64,000 nucleotides of DNA from CALVGQ01 sp031551965 (GTDB lineage: Bacteria; Bacillota_I; Bacilli_A; Erysipelotrichales; Erysipelotrichaceae), in contig JAVBMW010000009.1 of NCBI GenBank assembly GCA_031551965.1, forward strand, positions 1-64,000. The letters run 5' to 3'. Shown here one piece after another: positions 17,859 to 26,942 of the stretch. The notes under the pieces are model-generated. The model saw only the letters and a program-made list of their open reading frames with translations. It had not been told where the DNA came from and did no database searches. The stretch's first letter is position 1. Every line of letters starts with the position of its first letter. A program made the position numbers and the translations under genes.

Positions 17859-19748
17859 TTAAATTTTTGATGCAATAGCATATCCTTCGAAGGTTGCTTC
17901 CATAATTTTTCTTGGTTTTTCACAATCGCCAATTAAGAATACATCTGTCGTAATACCATAGAAATCTTCTGCAATTTCTCGATTTGCTTTGACACCAGTT
18001 GCAATAATTATTGTATCGGAATTTATTTTTTGCTCAGTTCCATCTTCAAGTTTTACATTAACACCATCACTTTCAATGCTTAAGCAACTTGTATTTAATA
18101 ATGTTTTTAAATTTGATAAAACTTCCATTTTTTGACGTAATGCTATTTTGTAAAGCATATTACCTTGAGTTGCGATCGTATCCGTCATTTCAATAATGGT
18201 AACATTTTTATCTCGTAGTTCTGCTAATTCTAAACCAATTTCTGCGCCAATTGTTCCTCCACCAATAATGACTACATTTTTTCCAATTCTATTTTCATGT
18301 TCGATTGCCTCATAAAAATCGATTACATGATCTTGATTAATCCCAGGAATTGGTGGTGTCATTGGACTTGCTCCTACAGCCACAAAAATAACATCAGGGT
18401 TCAATTCTTTAACATTTTCCTTTGATGCATTAAAGTTCATTATCACTTCAACATTTGATTTATTAAGTTGATTTATTAGATATTTCAAATATAAACGAAT
18501 ATCTTCCTTATAATGTTCCATGCAAACATAATGCAACGCACCACCGATAACATTTGTTTTTTCTAGAAGAATAACTTTATGTCCTCTTTTAGATGCTGTA
18601 ATAGCTGCCTTTATTCCTGCAGGTCCTGCACCAATAACGACTACTTTTTTAATCTTTTCCGCAATAGTAATCGTTTTATTAATAAAGTCTTCATTTGTAT
18701 AATGAGGATTTACTGAGCAACCTACATTTCTTCTGTTTGTTGAAATATGATAACACTGTAAACAACGAATACATGGAACAATATCTTCTTCTTTTCCATC
18801 CTTTGCCTTATTAGGCCAATCTGGATCCGATAAAAAACTTCTACCAAATGCGACTAAATCAACCGTTCCATCTGCAAGTAAACTTTCTGCCTCATTTGGA
18901 TTCATAATTGCTCCGACTACTGATACAGGTATTTTCACTATTTTTTTTACTTTTTTTGCATATTCTACATTGACCATATGACCTTTGAAATTAGTTGTCA
19001 CCATATGAACATTTGCTTCATGATTGATATCTAATCCGCATGAAATTTGAACAGTATCAATATAAGGTTCCACTAATTGAATAAATTTTAAAGTGTCTTC
19101 AAATTGAATGGATCCATCAATCCATTCAATTGCACTGATCCGCATATCAATAGGATAGTCTTTACCAACTGCTTGACGAACTTTTTCTAAAATAAGTTTT
19201 GGAAATTTAGCCCGATTTTCTAAACTTCCTCCATATTCATCAGCTCGATGATTAAATAATGGCGATAAAAATTGTGCTGGTAACCAGCCATGACCGAAGT
19301 GCATAAAAATCATATCAAATCCCAAATCTTTGGCATTTCTTGCACTATCTGCAAATTTTTCAGCAACTTCATTCATAAGGATTTCATCCATTGCTCTAAC
19401 TTCAGTACCATCATCACGAATAAAACTCATAGGTCCAATAGCATAGTCCTTTACTCTTGCATATTGACCTGCATGAAATAATTCAATTGATGCTTTCGCA
19501 CCAGCTTGATGTGTTTTTCTAATCCAAGACTGTGCTTCTTCAACTGAATATTTATGGAACATACTTTCTTCATTAGGGCTCGCAAAGCTTGATCTACCGG
19601 GATCAACAACACTGTGGCCACAAATCACAATTCCAGCCCCACCCAATGCTTTCAACTCAAAAAAGTTTCCAATAGGAGCAGCCACGATCCTGTTTCTTGA
19701 AACCATTTTATTTATTTTTATCGGACTAAATAAGTTTGGATAATTCAT
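17859..19748 (-). CDS. Old-yellow-enzyme-type flavin/Fe-S reductase (2-enoate or dienoyl-CoA reductase family)
   Basis: 629 residues. An N-terminal FMN TIM barrel (about 1-340) has the active-site region HFGHGWLPAQFLSPLFNHRADEYGG (given here in parts: HFGHG near 150, then QFLSP and DEYGGS). It is followed by the 4Fe-4S motif CIRCLQC...C near 325-345 and a C-terminal NAD(P)/FAD domain with VVVIGAGPAGI and VVIIGGGTIGAEIG. This is the architecture of 2,4-dienoyl-CoA reductase, 2-enoate reductase and the bile-acid BaiCD/BaiH enzymes. It reduces an activated C=C bond with NAD(P)H, but the substrate is not readable. It lies 52 bases behind the PTS IIC gene with an attenuator-like hairpin between, an unusual partner for a sugar transporter. 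Confidence 0.88.
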   Translation of the reverse strand: MNYPNLFSPIKINKMVSRNRIVAAPIGNFFELKALGGAGIVICGHSVVDPGRSSFASPNEESMFHKYSVEEAQSWIRKTHQAGAKASIELFHAGQYARVKDYAIGPMSFIRDDGTEVRAMDEILMNEVAEKFADSARNAKDLGFDMIFMHFGHGWLPAQFLSPLFNHRADEYGGSLENRAKFPKLILEKVRQAVGKDYPIDMRISAIEWIDGSIQFEDTLKFIQLVEPYIDTVQISCGLDINHEANVHMVTTNFKGHMVNVEYAKKVKKIVKIPVSVVGAIMNPNEAESLLADGTVDLVAFGRSFLSDPDWPNKAKDGKEEDIVPCIRCLQCYHISTNRRNVGCSVNPHYTNEDFINKTITIAEKIKKVVVIGAGPAGIKAAITASKRGHKVILLEKTNVIGGALHYVCMEHYKEDIRLYLKYLINQLNKSNVEVIMNFNASKENVKELNPDVIFVAVGASPMTPPIPGINQDHVIDFYEAIEHENRIGKNVVIIGGGTIGAEIGLELAELRDKNVTIIEMTDTIATQGNMLYKIALRQKMEVLSNLKTLLNTSCLSIESDGVNVKLEDGTEQKINSDTIIIATGVKANREIAEDFYGITTDVFLIGDCEKPRKIMEATFEGYAIASKI

Positions 19749-19763
19749 ATTAATTTTCTCCTG

Positions 19764-19795
19764 TATAAAACAAGGAATAGATTTCTCTATTCCTT
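19764..19795 (-). terminator. Attenuator-like hairpin between the PTS IIC and reductase genes
   Basis: AAGGAATAGA (19772-19781) and TCTATTCCTT (19786-19795) form a perfect 10-bp stem with a GAAA loop when read leftward, followed by a short U-rich stretch. It probably lowers read-through from the PTS operon into the reductase gene. Confidence 0.65.
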
Positions 19796-19800
19796 AAAAA

Positions 19801-21051
19801 TTATGCAACTTTTTCTTCTTCAACAGCTTGTTTATCAACAATTTTAAAGAATGGGAACCAAATTAAAGTAGTAATTGTAATTAATACGATTTGTAAAACG
19901 ACAGCTTGCCATCCTTGAGCTAAGAACCCAGAAATAAGCTGTGGCATTGTCCAGTTTACTTCAACTCCACTTAAACGAGGAACTATACCAATCAAAATAC
20001 TTAAGTAACTTACAGTTGTACAAATGATTGGACCAAGTACATAAGGAATTAAAAGAATGGGGTTCAATAAAATTGGAATTCCAAAGATAAGTGGTTCATT
20101 GATACCAAAAATTGCGGGTACAATTGACATTTTTCCTAATGTTTTCATACGTTTAGATTTTGCAATAAAGGCCATCATAAACGCAAGTCCAAATGTTGCA
20201 CCGATTCCACCAGGTTGACAGAAAACTGAGAATGAACTTGTAATAATATTCGGAAGTGTCACACCAGCTTGCATAGCAGCTAAGTTTTCAGCACTTGCCG
20301 CCATTGTAAGCGGCGTGATCACTGAGAACAATGTATTTCCGTGGATTCCAGAGAACATAAGAAGTGTACATAATACTTGTATGACTAAATATGCTGGATA
20401 TGACAATCCAATTCCAGATAATGGAGCTTGGATCAAAGTATAAATAACTTGGTGTAAATTACTAAATGAAGTCAGTTTCAACCCTTGCGCGATCAAGATT
20501 GCACCTACAAGTACAATGATTGATGGCACTAGTGATGCAAATGATTCTTCAACAATCGTTGGTACACCCTCAGGCATACGAATATAAATTTTCTTATCTA
20601 AGCAAAATTTAATGATTCTTGGAACTACTAGAGAAAGAATCATAGCTCCGAATAAACCTGGGTATCCTAACCATTGCGTAGGAATTGCAGTATATAAATC
20701 TGTAGGTGTAACTTGTAAAAAAGCCATTAATGTAATGATTGTTGCAGAAATTCCATTAATTTTAAGTTTCTCTGCATATTTAAATGGTAATACGATCACA
20801 ACATATAGTGCAATAACACTCAAAGTCATGGATTGAGTATTCATAAGTATCATATTTAATCCTGTTGAACCTACGAAGCTTTGCCAGAATGGTACATCTA
20901 AGAAAGCACCTAAACAAGCAAATGATCCAATCATAATGACTGGTAGTAGAAGTTGGAAAGTGTGTCCTAAAGCATTTAGAAATAAATTATCAGATAATTT
21001 ATTCGCTAAAGGCATCAATTTTTCCTGTAAAGTATTCATTAATCCATCCAT
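19801..21051 (-). CDS. PTS lactose/cellobiose-family permease IIC
   Basis: 416 residues, about ten membrane helices. The translocating subunit of a lactose/N,N'-diacetylchitobiose/beta-glucoside-family PTS. Recognisable segments include the conserved GIHGNTLFSVITPL, FCQPGGIGATFGL and GINEPLIFGIPILLNP. The ribosome site AGGAG precedes the ATG. Operon order is IIA-IIB-IIC-reductase. The sugar is probably a beta-linked disaccharide but cannot be named. Confidence 0.92.
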   Translation of the reverse strand: MDGLMNTLQEKLMPLANKLSDNLFLNALGHTFQLLLPVIMIGSFACLGAFLDVPFWQSFVGSTGLNMILMNTQSMTLSVIALYVVIVLPFKYAEKLKINGISATIITLMAFLQVTPTDLYTAIPTQWLGYPGLFGAMILSLVVPRIIKFCLDKKIYIRMPEGVPTIVEESFASLVPSIIVLVGAILIAQGLKLTSFSNLHQVIYTLIQAPLSGIGLSYPAYLVIQVLCTLLMFSGIHGNTLFSVITPLTMAASAENLAAMQAGVTLPNIITSSFSVFCQPGGIGATFGLAFMMAFIAKSKRMKTLGKMSIVPAIFGINEPLIFGIPILLNPILLIPYVLGPIICTTVSYLSILIGIVPRLSGVEVNWTMPQLISGFLAQGWQAVVLQIVLITITTLIWFPFFKIVDKQAVEEEKVA

Positions 21052-21061
21052 AATATTTCTC

Positions 21062-21379
21062 CTATCCCTTAATTGATTCGATCAGATCAATGGCAGCTTG
21101 TAATATTTTATCACCATTCATCATACCGAAATCCATAGTATTGATAACTGTGATTTTCTCTGCATGATCAACAAACTTCTTTCTGAACTGATCTTTTTTG
21201 AAAGCGAGTTGCGGTCCTAATAAAATGCAATCTTTATCTTCAATGATACTTTCTAAGACTGCATCTGAATAAGCGGCGATTTCGCATTCTAACCCTCTTT
21301 TTTTTGCTGCTTCAACCATTTTGCGTACACATAATCCCGTGCTTGCACCATGTTGACAAACCAAAGCAATTTTAAGCAT
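21062..21379 (-). CDS. PTS lactose/cellobiose-family IIB
   Basis: 105 residues. The phosphocysteine is C8 in the N-terminal P-loop-like KIALVCQHGASTG, replacing the more usual CSAGMSTS loop. The rest follows the family, with AYSD and LLGPQLAF. It takes phosphate from the IIA histidine and passes it to the sugar bound by IIC. The start overlaps the IIA stop by eight bases and has AAGGAGG upstream. Confidence 0.9.
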   Translation of the reverse strand: MLKIALVCQHGASTGLCVRKMVEAAKKRGLECEIAAYSDAVLESIIEDKDCILLGPQLAFKKDQFRKKFVDHAEKITVINTMDFGMMNGDKILQAAIDLIESIKG

Positions 21380-21683
21380 GTTTTACCTCCTTGTGCAGTA
21401 AGACCATTTCAATCGCAAGTTCTCTGATCGTTTCTGCTCCATTTAAATGATCAGCAGCATGAACCATCAGAATCGTTACATTTAAGTCTTGGTGTTCTGC
21501 ATCGTAAAATAGCAAATTAGTATGAGCCTGATGGCTTAAAACTAAAGCTTTATCTGAAAGTTCTAATGATTTTTCAGATTCTTCAAAGTTTCCTTCCCGA
21601 GCTTGCTGAATGGCCAATAAAGCAAAACTCTTCGCCTCCCCACCATGCGCAATCATATTCATACATTCTTCTATTGCGTTCAA
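21372..21683 (-). CDS. PTS lactose/cellobiose-family IIA
   Basis: 103 residues, a helical trimer-forming IIA. The phospho-accepting histidine is in MVHAADHLNGA near residue 75. The N-terminal half (GEAKSFALLAIQQAREGNFEESEK) is typical. The start is a TTG at 21683, with GGAG eight bases upstream (AATGAGTT spacer). An ATG eight codons in would remove the first helix turn, so TTG is preferred. First gene of the operon, divergent from the PRD activator. Confidence 0.9.
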   Translation of the reverse strand: MNAIEECMNMIAHGGEAKSFALLAIQQAREGNFEESEKSLELSDKALVLSHQAHTNLLFYDAEHQDLNVTILMVHAADHLNGAETIRELAIEMVLLHKEVKHA

Positions 21684-21774
21684 AACTCATTCTCCTCTCT
21701 TGCAAGATTTTTGCTTGTAGTTAATCCTACATTGATATTATGGAATACTTCATAAAAAAATAATACCATAGAAT

Positions 21775-21793
21775 TTGCACTATCAAAGTGCAA
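21775..21793. promoter_or_regulatory. Inverted repeat between divergent PTS operon and activator
   Basis: TTGCACT (21775-21781) and AGTGCAA (21787-21793) form a perfect 7-5-7 inverted repeat in the 172-base divergent intergenic region, about 90 bases upstream of the IIA start. It is the most obvious candidate binding site for the adjacent PRD activator. Binding is inferred from position and symmetry only. Confidence 0.5.
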
Positions 21794-21855
21794 CTAAATA
21801 TCTTTAAATTAAACAATTCCTAGTTTATACTTACATTAAATTGGAGGTAGTCTGT

Positions 21856-23760
21856 ATGCATGAAAAAGAAATTGAACTTTTAAAATTATTGACCGTACAA
21901 AATACTTGGATTACCTCGGTTAGTTTATCTTATAGCTTACATATTTCAATACGTAGTGTTAAAAATTATATTAGTATTATCAATAATGAATATGATTTAA
22001 TTCAATCTAGCCGTAACGGTTTTATTATCCGTGACAAAGAAAAAGCCTTAGAACTTATCAATAGTCAATCTAGTAAGGCACCTCAAACAACAGAAGAAAG
22101 AAACAAGTATATACTAAAAAAACTTTTATTATCTGATGAAAAATTTGATCTTGATGAATTATCTGATGAACTCTTTATTTCTCGAGTTACACTTAATAAT
22201 GAAATGTCTAAACTAAAATTAAAACTTTCCGAATTTGAACTTATTCTCAAAACGAAAAATAATAATGTTTTTATAGAGGGTCCTGACACCAATAAGAAAA
22301 AAATGATCAGCGAACTAATTTATGAAGACTCAAAAAAATCATTTATTAGCTTAGACTTGATTCAAAGTTATTTACCTAATTTTGATCTATCATTAATAAA
22401 AATGATCATCGGGAATAATTTATCTCGGTTCCATTACTTTATGGATGATTTTTCACTATTAAATCTAGTTGTTCATATTGCGATTACAATGGAAAGATCA
22501 ACCTATATCGATAATGAGCCAATTCCTAGAAAGAAAAAAATTGAAATCAATGCTCATGTTCAATCTATAATTAATCAGATAACTCAAGATATAGAAGACA
22601 AGTACAATCTAAAATTTACTGAAGACGATATTTATGAATTTTCTTTGCTTATTATGACTCGTGTCATTAACGAAAAGTATACTGATTCAAATATTGAACA
22701 AAAGGATATTGTAGGTCAACCTATTATTGATTTAGTTAATAAAATTCAAAAAAAGACAAAAGAAACCTACAATATTTCATTAAGTAATAAAGATTTTAAG
22801 ATTCGTTTTTCACTTCATTTAAGAAGTTTATTGATTAGAATGGAAAATGGAATAAAATTAAAAAACTCTCAGATGTTGATCATCAAAAATAGTTATCCTT
22901 TTATTTATGATGTATCTGTTTTTATAGCTGATTTGATTCATCAAGAAACGAGTTACTTATTATCAGAAGATGAAATTGCCTATATATCCTTACATATTGG
23001 AGTTCTCATTGAAGAAAGAAAAGCAATCAAAATGAAAGTAAAAACTGTCTTCCTCAATCCGCAGTATTTCTTTAACCGTTTTGATGTTGTGGAAAGATGT
23101 AGCCAACAATTTGAAGATAAAATGCTTGTATTGGGTGTTGCCTCAACTGAAGAAGAACTAATTAAATTTGAAGAAGCTGAACTTGTGATCTCAACTGTTC
23201 CCTTTACTAAGTATCCAAACAATGAATTCATTATGATTGGATATGCATTATCTCAATCAAATCAAATTCACATTGATCAAATTTTAAACAAAATCATTCA
23301 AAATCGACATAGACAAAAAATTGAACATCAATTAAAAACATTATTAAGAGAAGATTTATTCTTTACTGGTAAAAATTTTACAAACGAAAAAGAAGCAATC
23401 CATGAAATCTGTCTTATTTTAGAGCAACATCAAATAGTAAACAATGATTTTAAAACAAAACTGTTTGAAAGAGAAGCAATCAGTTCGAGTGCTTATAGTA
23501 ACATTGCTATGCCACATCCTCTTCAAATGTGTGCTAATCAATCCGTAATCGCAGTTTCTTTGCACCCAAATTCTATTCAATGGGGTATCAACCAAGTGAA
23601 TGCGATATTCATGTTGGCGATCCATCAAGATGACCGCTTATTCTTCAAAGAAATATTTGATTTCATAACCGATAGTATTTCTGATCAAAATAAACTTCAA
23701 ATGATTTTAAAATCAAAGACCTATTCAGAATTCATCGCAACTTTAGTTTCATTCAAATAA
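21856..23760 (+). CDS. PRD-containing PTS-regulated transcriptional activator
   Basis: 634 residues, of the BglG/MtlR/LicR activator type. Two N-terminal helix-turn-helix domains (about 1-60, containing TSVSLSYSLHISIRSVKNYI, and about 85-140) are followed by two PRD domains (about 170-400). Next come an EIIB-like region (about 405-490, NPQYFFNRFDVVERC) and a C-terminal EIIA domain with the phospho-histidine in IAMPHPLQ. Phosphorylation by HPr and by the sugar PTS would tune its activity to substrate supply. The ATG at 21856 has GGAGG upstream; a TTG 15 bases earlier has the GGAGG inside it. It is divergent from the PTS operon it very probably controls. Confidence 0.92.
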   Translation: MHEKEIELLKLLTVQNTWITSVSLSYSLHISIRSVKNYISIINNEYDLIQSSRNGFIIRDKEKALELINSQSSKAPQTTEERNKYILKKLLLSDEKFDLDELSDELFISRVTLNNEMSKLKLKLSEFELILKTKNNNVFIEGPDTNKKKMISELIYEDSKKSFISLDLIQSYLPNFDLSLIKMIIGNNLSRFHYFMDDFSLLNLVVHIAITMERSTYIDNEPIPRKKKIEINAHVQSIINQITQDIEDKYNLKFTEDDIYEFSLLIMTRVINEKYTDSNIEQKDIVGQPIIDLVNKIQKKTKETYNISLSNKDFKIRFSLHLRSLLIRMENGIKLKNSQMLIIKNSYPFIYDVSVFIADLIHQETSYLLSEDEIAYISLHIGVLIEERKAIKMKVKTVFLNPQYFFNRFDVVERCSQQFEDKMLVLGVASTEEELIKFEEAELVISTVPFTKYPNNEFIMIGYALSQSNQIHIDQILNKIIQNRHRQKIEHQLKTLLREDLFFTGKNFTNEKEAIHEICLILEQHQIVNNDFKTKLFEREAISSSAYSNIAMPHPLQMCANQSVIAVSLHPNSIQWGINQVNAIFMLAIHQDDRLFFKEIFDFITDSISDQNKLQMILKSKTYSEFIATLVSFK

Positions 23761-23788
23761 AAACGCTATATGAATTTGCGTTTTTTTC
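23759..23788 (+). terminator. Terminator after the PRD activator gene
   Basis: AAAAACGC (23759-23766) pairs with GCGTTTTT (23778-23785), followed by further Ts. It starts within the stop codon of the activator gene. Confidence 0.85.
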
Positions 23789-23830
23789 TTAATTTTGATT
23801 TTAAATGCAATTACAAGTTCAATCCTTACT

Positions 23831-24333
23831 TCAGATTTCGGAATAATATAGTGAATAATAAATTGTGTCAATACATTTATTTATAAAATTACTTCTTCGT
23901 ACAACTATGTAGGCAATCAAAATCGCTAAAATAATAACTAATGCAAGTGATATACAACCGATCATAAATGTGTTCTAGATAGAACTTCTAAGTTTACTAA
24001 ACTCCTCTGTATAACAATTTAATGAATATCATTGTACAAACAATTTACCTAATGTGTTTTGAAATGAAAGTATATAACATATAATTGTGGCTCAAAAGAA
24101 ATTGTAACGACTCCATAACAGAATGTATGAACCAAGACATTAAACCAACTTTTTACTTTTTTGTTCCATAGGATGAAGTTTATTGTAAATTGAAATTTGC
24201 TATTAATAAATTGCTGTAATAAAAATGTAACAGCGGTTATTAAATTTACTGTAGAGGCAAAGTTTTTATTGCCACCGATTTCTTCCATAAATTGATTGTA
24301 TATTTCAACCGAAAAAGTACGATATCCCTCACC
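23831..24333 (-). pseudogene. Relic of an iron-type ABC transporter permease (FbpB-like)
   Basis: About 170 codons of a roughly 550-residue two-repeat permease survive. The higher-coordinate part reads GEGYRTFSVEIYNQFMEEIGGNKNF, quoted here in pieces (GEGYRTFSVEIYNQF, MEEIGGNKNFAS). It continues through a helix to LVHTFCYGVVTISFEPQLYVIYF and stops at 24049. After a small frame change the next stretch reads LGKLFVQ, stop, YSLNCYTEEFSKLRSSI, stop, NTFMIGCISLALVII, then ILAILIAYIVVRRS, and stops at 23831. This order matches the inter-repeat segment and start of the second permease repeat of iron(III)/thiamine-type permeases. There is one frameshift, at least three nonsense codons, and both ends are missing. 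The family match is from memory of its conserved strings. No ATPase or binding-protein remains are seen. Confidence 0.65.
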
Positions 24334-24354
24334 AATTAATTAATTAATTAATTA
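24334..24354. repeat. AATT microsatellite at the 3' end of the HD gene
   Basis: Five consecutive AATT units (21 bases) run through the stop codon of the HD-domain gene, at the edge of the permease relic. Slippage here would alter the end of the HD protein only slightly. It may mark a deletion joint. Confidence 0.7.
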
Positions 24355-24911
24355 GATTCATCAATCTTCTTCAATGAATCTTGTCTAATTTCTTCTTTTA
24401 ATGCTTTCATATATTCTGAAAATGCAACATTATTTGTTCCATAAGTTAAATTAAGTTCATATTCTTTTTCAATCCATGTATCAATAGAGGCTTCATTATG
24501 AGAAATAAGTGCTTCCATATTATCAAGTGCTTTCCATATTTTAGCTTCAATCGTTTTTAATTCTGTCATTTCTTTAAATAATTCAGCAAATTCTTCTGCC
24601 AGGTTTTGCGGTAATAACTTTAATAATTCTTTAATTGCCTCATCTTCTTTATTTTCATCAGTTGAAGTTTTCAAAAATGCAGGAATGTCACCAGTAATAG
24701 CTTCTCCAAAGTCATGAATCACACACATTTTCAATACTTTAATATTATCAGCTTCAGGAAATTCTTCAGCCACAAGTAACGCCATAACCGCTAAACGCCA
24801 ACTATGTTCAGCTACACTTTCATGTCTTCCGTTAGATGTCCAACTATGTCTTGTATTACATTTTAATTTCTCAATAACGTTTAAAAATTCAATTAATTTT
24901 CTTGGTTCCAT
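24348..24911 (-). CDS. HD-domain phosphohydrolase, 5'-nucleotidase YfbR-like
   Basis: 187 residues. HD-fold metal-dependent phosphohydrolase. The metal ligands are visible as H-[RHESVAEHSW] (around residues 29-37), IHDFGEAITGD and a later D in ALDNMEAL. This pattern is that of the YfbR/YgK-like 5'-deoxynucleotidases, which remove phosphate from nucleoside monophosphates. A good ribosome site GAGGT precedes the ATG. It is downstream of obg but separated by a terminator. The last codons lie in the AATT repeat. Confidence 0.85.
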   Translation of the reverse strand: MEPRKLIEFLNVIEKLKCNTRHSWTSNGRHESVAEHSWRLAVMALLVAEEFPEADNIKVLKMCVIHDFGEAITGDIPAFLKTSTDENKEDEAIKELLKLLPQNLAEEFAELFKEMTELKTIEAKIWKALDNMEALISHNEASIDTWIEKEYELNLTYGTNNVAFSEYMKALKEEIRQDSLKKIDESN

Positions 24912-24951
24912 ATTTGTTTACCTCATAATTCCTTTCAAATTATACAATTTT

Positions 24952-24989
24952 GAAAAAAAGTAAGTATAGAGATATTCTTCTAACTTACT
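24952..24989 (-). terminator. Terminator of the rplU-obg operon
   Basis: AGTAAGT (24959-24965) and ACTTACT (24983-24989) form the stem. Read leftward it is followed by TTTTTTTC. It is placed 11 bases past the obg stop. Confidence 0.8.
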
Positions 24990-24999
24990 GATTTCATTT

Positions 25000-26280
25000 T
25001 TATTCTACAAACTCAAAACTATATTCATTGATAAATACTGTGTCACCATCTTGGCATCCAGCATTTCTTAAACTTTCATCAACACCCATTTTACGAAGAG
25101 TTACCCCAAATCGGTAAACATCAGAATCATTTTCAAAATTTGTCATTTTGAATAATTTTTCAACGCGATCTCCTTCGAGTTTCCATTGACCATTTCCCAT
25201 ATTCACAACAGTAAAGGCTTCTGGTTTAGGTTCAAATTTAAATAGTACCCCTTCTTCCACTTCTTCTTCATTTGTAAGTGGGAATTCAGGTGTTACTGCA
25301 ATTAAATCAGCTAATTTATAAAGCACTTCATCTAATCCTTCATGAATAATCGTAATTGTAGGAAATACTATTACATCTGGATATGCTTCTTTAAAGCGTT
25401 TTAAATTTTCTTCTGCACCATCTAGATCCATTTTATTAGCTAATACAATTTGTGGACGTTCAGTTAAACGCATTTGATATTGAGCAAGTTCATTATTGAT
25501 AACTTTATAGTCATCTACAGGATCACGACCATCATTGGCTCCCATATCAATGACATGTAATAATACACGACAACGTTCAATATGTCGCAAAAATTGAATT
25601 CCAAGCCCCTTACCTTCACTAGCACCTTCAATAAGCCCAGGTAAATCTGCCATCACAAATGAACGGCCATCACTTACTTTAACTACACCTAAATTGGGAA
25701 CTAAAGTAGTAAAATGATAATCGGCGATTTCTGGTTTCGCAGCTGATACAACCGATAATAGAGTTGATTTTCCAACTGATGGAAATCCTACTAATCCTAC
25801 ATCAGCTAAAAGTTTAAGTTCGACTTGAACTTCGATTTCTTGACCTGGTTCTCCCATTTCACAATATTCAGGAGCATTATTTCGGCTCGTCGCAAAATGC
25901 CAGTTACCACGACCACCTTTACCACCGTTGAGAATGACAGCTTTTTGCCCAACACGATTTAAATCAGCGATCATAGCTCCGGTTTCAAAATTCGAAATGA
26001 TCGTACCTAATGGTACTTTTACAATAACATCTTCACCATCAGCACCATGCATTTTTTTTGTTTTACCTACTTTACCATCTTCAGAAACTACTAGGCGTTT
26101 ATAGTGTAGATCTAAAAGAGTAGATTTGTTGGTATCAACTTCGAAAATGATGTCTCCGCCTTTTCCTCCATCTCCACCAGATGGACCACCTAATGGAACA
26201 TATTTTTCACGACGAAAAGCAACAAGTCCATTACCACCTTTACCACTTTTCAGTTTAATTTTAACTCGATCGACAAACAT
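25000..26280 (-). CDS. obg: GTPase Obg
   Basis: 426 residues, full-length Obg/CgtA. The glycine-rich N-terminal Obg fold (KSGKGGNGLVAFRREKYVP, GGPSGGDGGKGG) precedes the GTPase domain with G1 GFPSVGKST, switch TTLVPNLG, G3 DLPGLIEGAS and G4 NKMD. An OCT C-terminal domain (about 345-426) follows. Essential, associated with the 50S subunit and stress signalling; in Bacillus also needed for sporulation onset. It follows rpmA in the conserved rplU-prp-rpmA-obg order, with a hairpin between. Confidence 0.98.
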   Translation of the reverse strand: MFVDRVKIKLKSGKGGNGLVAFRREKYVPLGGPSGGDGGKGGDIIFEVDTNKSTLLDLHYKRLVVSEDGKVGKTKKMHGADGEDVIVKVPLGTIISNFETGAMIADLNRVGQKAVILNGGKGGRGNWHFATSRNNAPEYCEMGEPGQEIEVQVELKLLADVGLVGFPSVGKSTLLSVVSAAKPEIADYHFTTLVPNLGVVKVSDGRSFVMADLPGLIEGASEGKGLGIQFLRHIERCRVLLHVIDMGANDGRDPVDDYKVINNELAQYQMRLTERPQIVLANKMDLDGAEENLKRFKEAYPDVIVFPTITIIHEGLDEVLYKLADLIAVTPEFPLTNEEEVEEGVLFKFEPKPEAFTVVNMGNGQWKLEGDRVEKLFKMTNFENDSDVYRFGVTLRKMGVDESLRNAGCQDGDTVFINEYSFEFVE

Positions 26281-26302
26281 AAGATTCCTCCTTTACTTTG
26301 TC

Positions 26303-26328
26303 AAAATAAAATCCCCAATGTTGGGGAT
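26303..26328 (-). terminator. Hairpin between rpmA and obg
   Basis: ATCCCCAA (26311-26318) and TTGGGGAT (26321-26328) form an 8-bp GC-containing stem. Read leftward it is followed by TTTTATTTTG. It sits seven bases after the rpmA stop. It probably acts as a partial terminator that sets lower obg expression than the ribosomal protein genes. Confidence 0.75.
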
Positions 26329-26334
26329 CAAATT

Positions 26335-26619
26335 TTATGCAACTGGGTATACAGAAACTTTTGTTTTGTCTTTTCCCAAACGTTCAAATTTTACAGTACC
26401 GTCACACATTGCGAACAATGTATCGTCTCCACCACGTCCAACATTAGTTCCTGGGTGAATTTTTGTACCACGTTGACGATATAGAATTGAACCACCTGTA
26501 ACGAATTGTCCATCAGCTCTTTTAGCGCCTAAGCGTTTAGATTGAGAATCACGTCCGTTCTTAGTAGATCCTACCCCTTTTTTAGATGCGAATAACTGGA
26601 TATTTAATACTAATTTCAT
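26335..26619 (-). CDS. rpmA: Ribosomal protein L27 with cleavable N-terminal extension
   Basis: 94 residues. The N-terminus MKLVLNIQLFASKKGVGSTKNGRDSQ carries the Firmicute extension (quoted as LNIQLFASKKG), which is removed by the Prp protease before assembly so that the mature end can reach the peptidyl-transferase centre. The rest (RLGAKRADGQFVTGGSILYRQRGTKIHPG) is canonical. The gene for Prp is directly upstream, four bases away. Confidence 0.98.
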   Translation of the reverse strand: MKLVLNIQLFASKKGVGSTKNGRDSQSKRLGAKRADGQFVTGGSILYRQRGTKIHPGTNVGRGGDDTLFAMCDGTVKFERLGKDKTKVSVYPVA

Positions 26620-26622
26620 GGC

Positions 26623-26937
26623 TTACACCTCCATTTTCTCTATTTTGATATATTGTGCATAACTTCTATGCATCGTTTCTAATTGAATGATTATCGTTTT
26701 TAAGATAGTTTGTGTTTCAAGATCATTTCGATTTGTAACAATCTTGAAATATCCATCTTCCATTTTATAATCAAATTCACTATTTGTGATTTCATTTAAG
26801 GCATTATAGCCTCCCATCACAATACAACTCACTCCTGCACAAATCAGATCTTGTCCACTTTCTGCTGACATTGAATGTCCTTTTACTTCAATCTCTTGAA
26901 TCAAAGTTTTATGAGTTTTAATTTTGATCTTAATCAT
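26623..26937 (-). CDS. prp: Ribosomal-processing cysteine protease Prp
   Basis: 104 residues. Cleaves the N-terminal extension of L27. The catalytic histidine and cysteine sit in KGHSMSAESGQDLICAGVSCI (His about 20, Cys about 33, in the order H...C typical of Prp). It lies between rplU and rpmA as in other Firmicutes. No strong ribosome site is visible, so translation may be coupled to rplU, whose stop is five bases upstream. Confidence 0.95.
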   Translation of the reverse strand: MIKIKIKTHKTLIQEIEVKGHSMSAESGQDLICAGVSCIVMGGYNALNEITNSEFDYKMEDGYFKIVTNRNDLETQTILKTIIIQLETMHRSYAQYIKIEKMEV

Positions 26938-26942
26938 AAGAA

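Noticed and set aside
24049..24288. A genuine 79-residue membrane protein gene
   Set aside because: It lacks a convincing ribosome site, is continuous in frame with upstream permease-like codons, and aligns by eye with the inside of a large permease.
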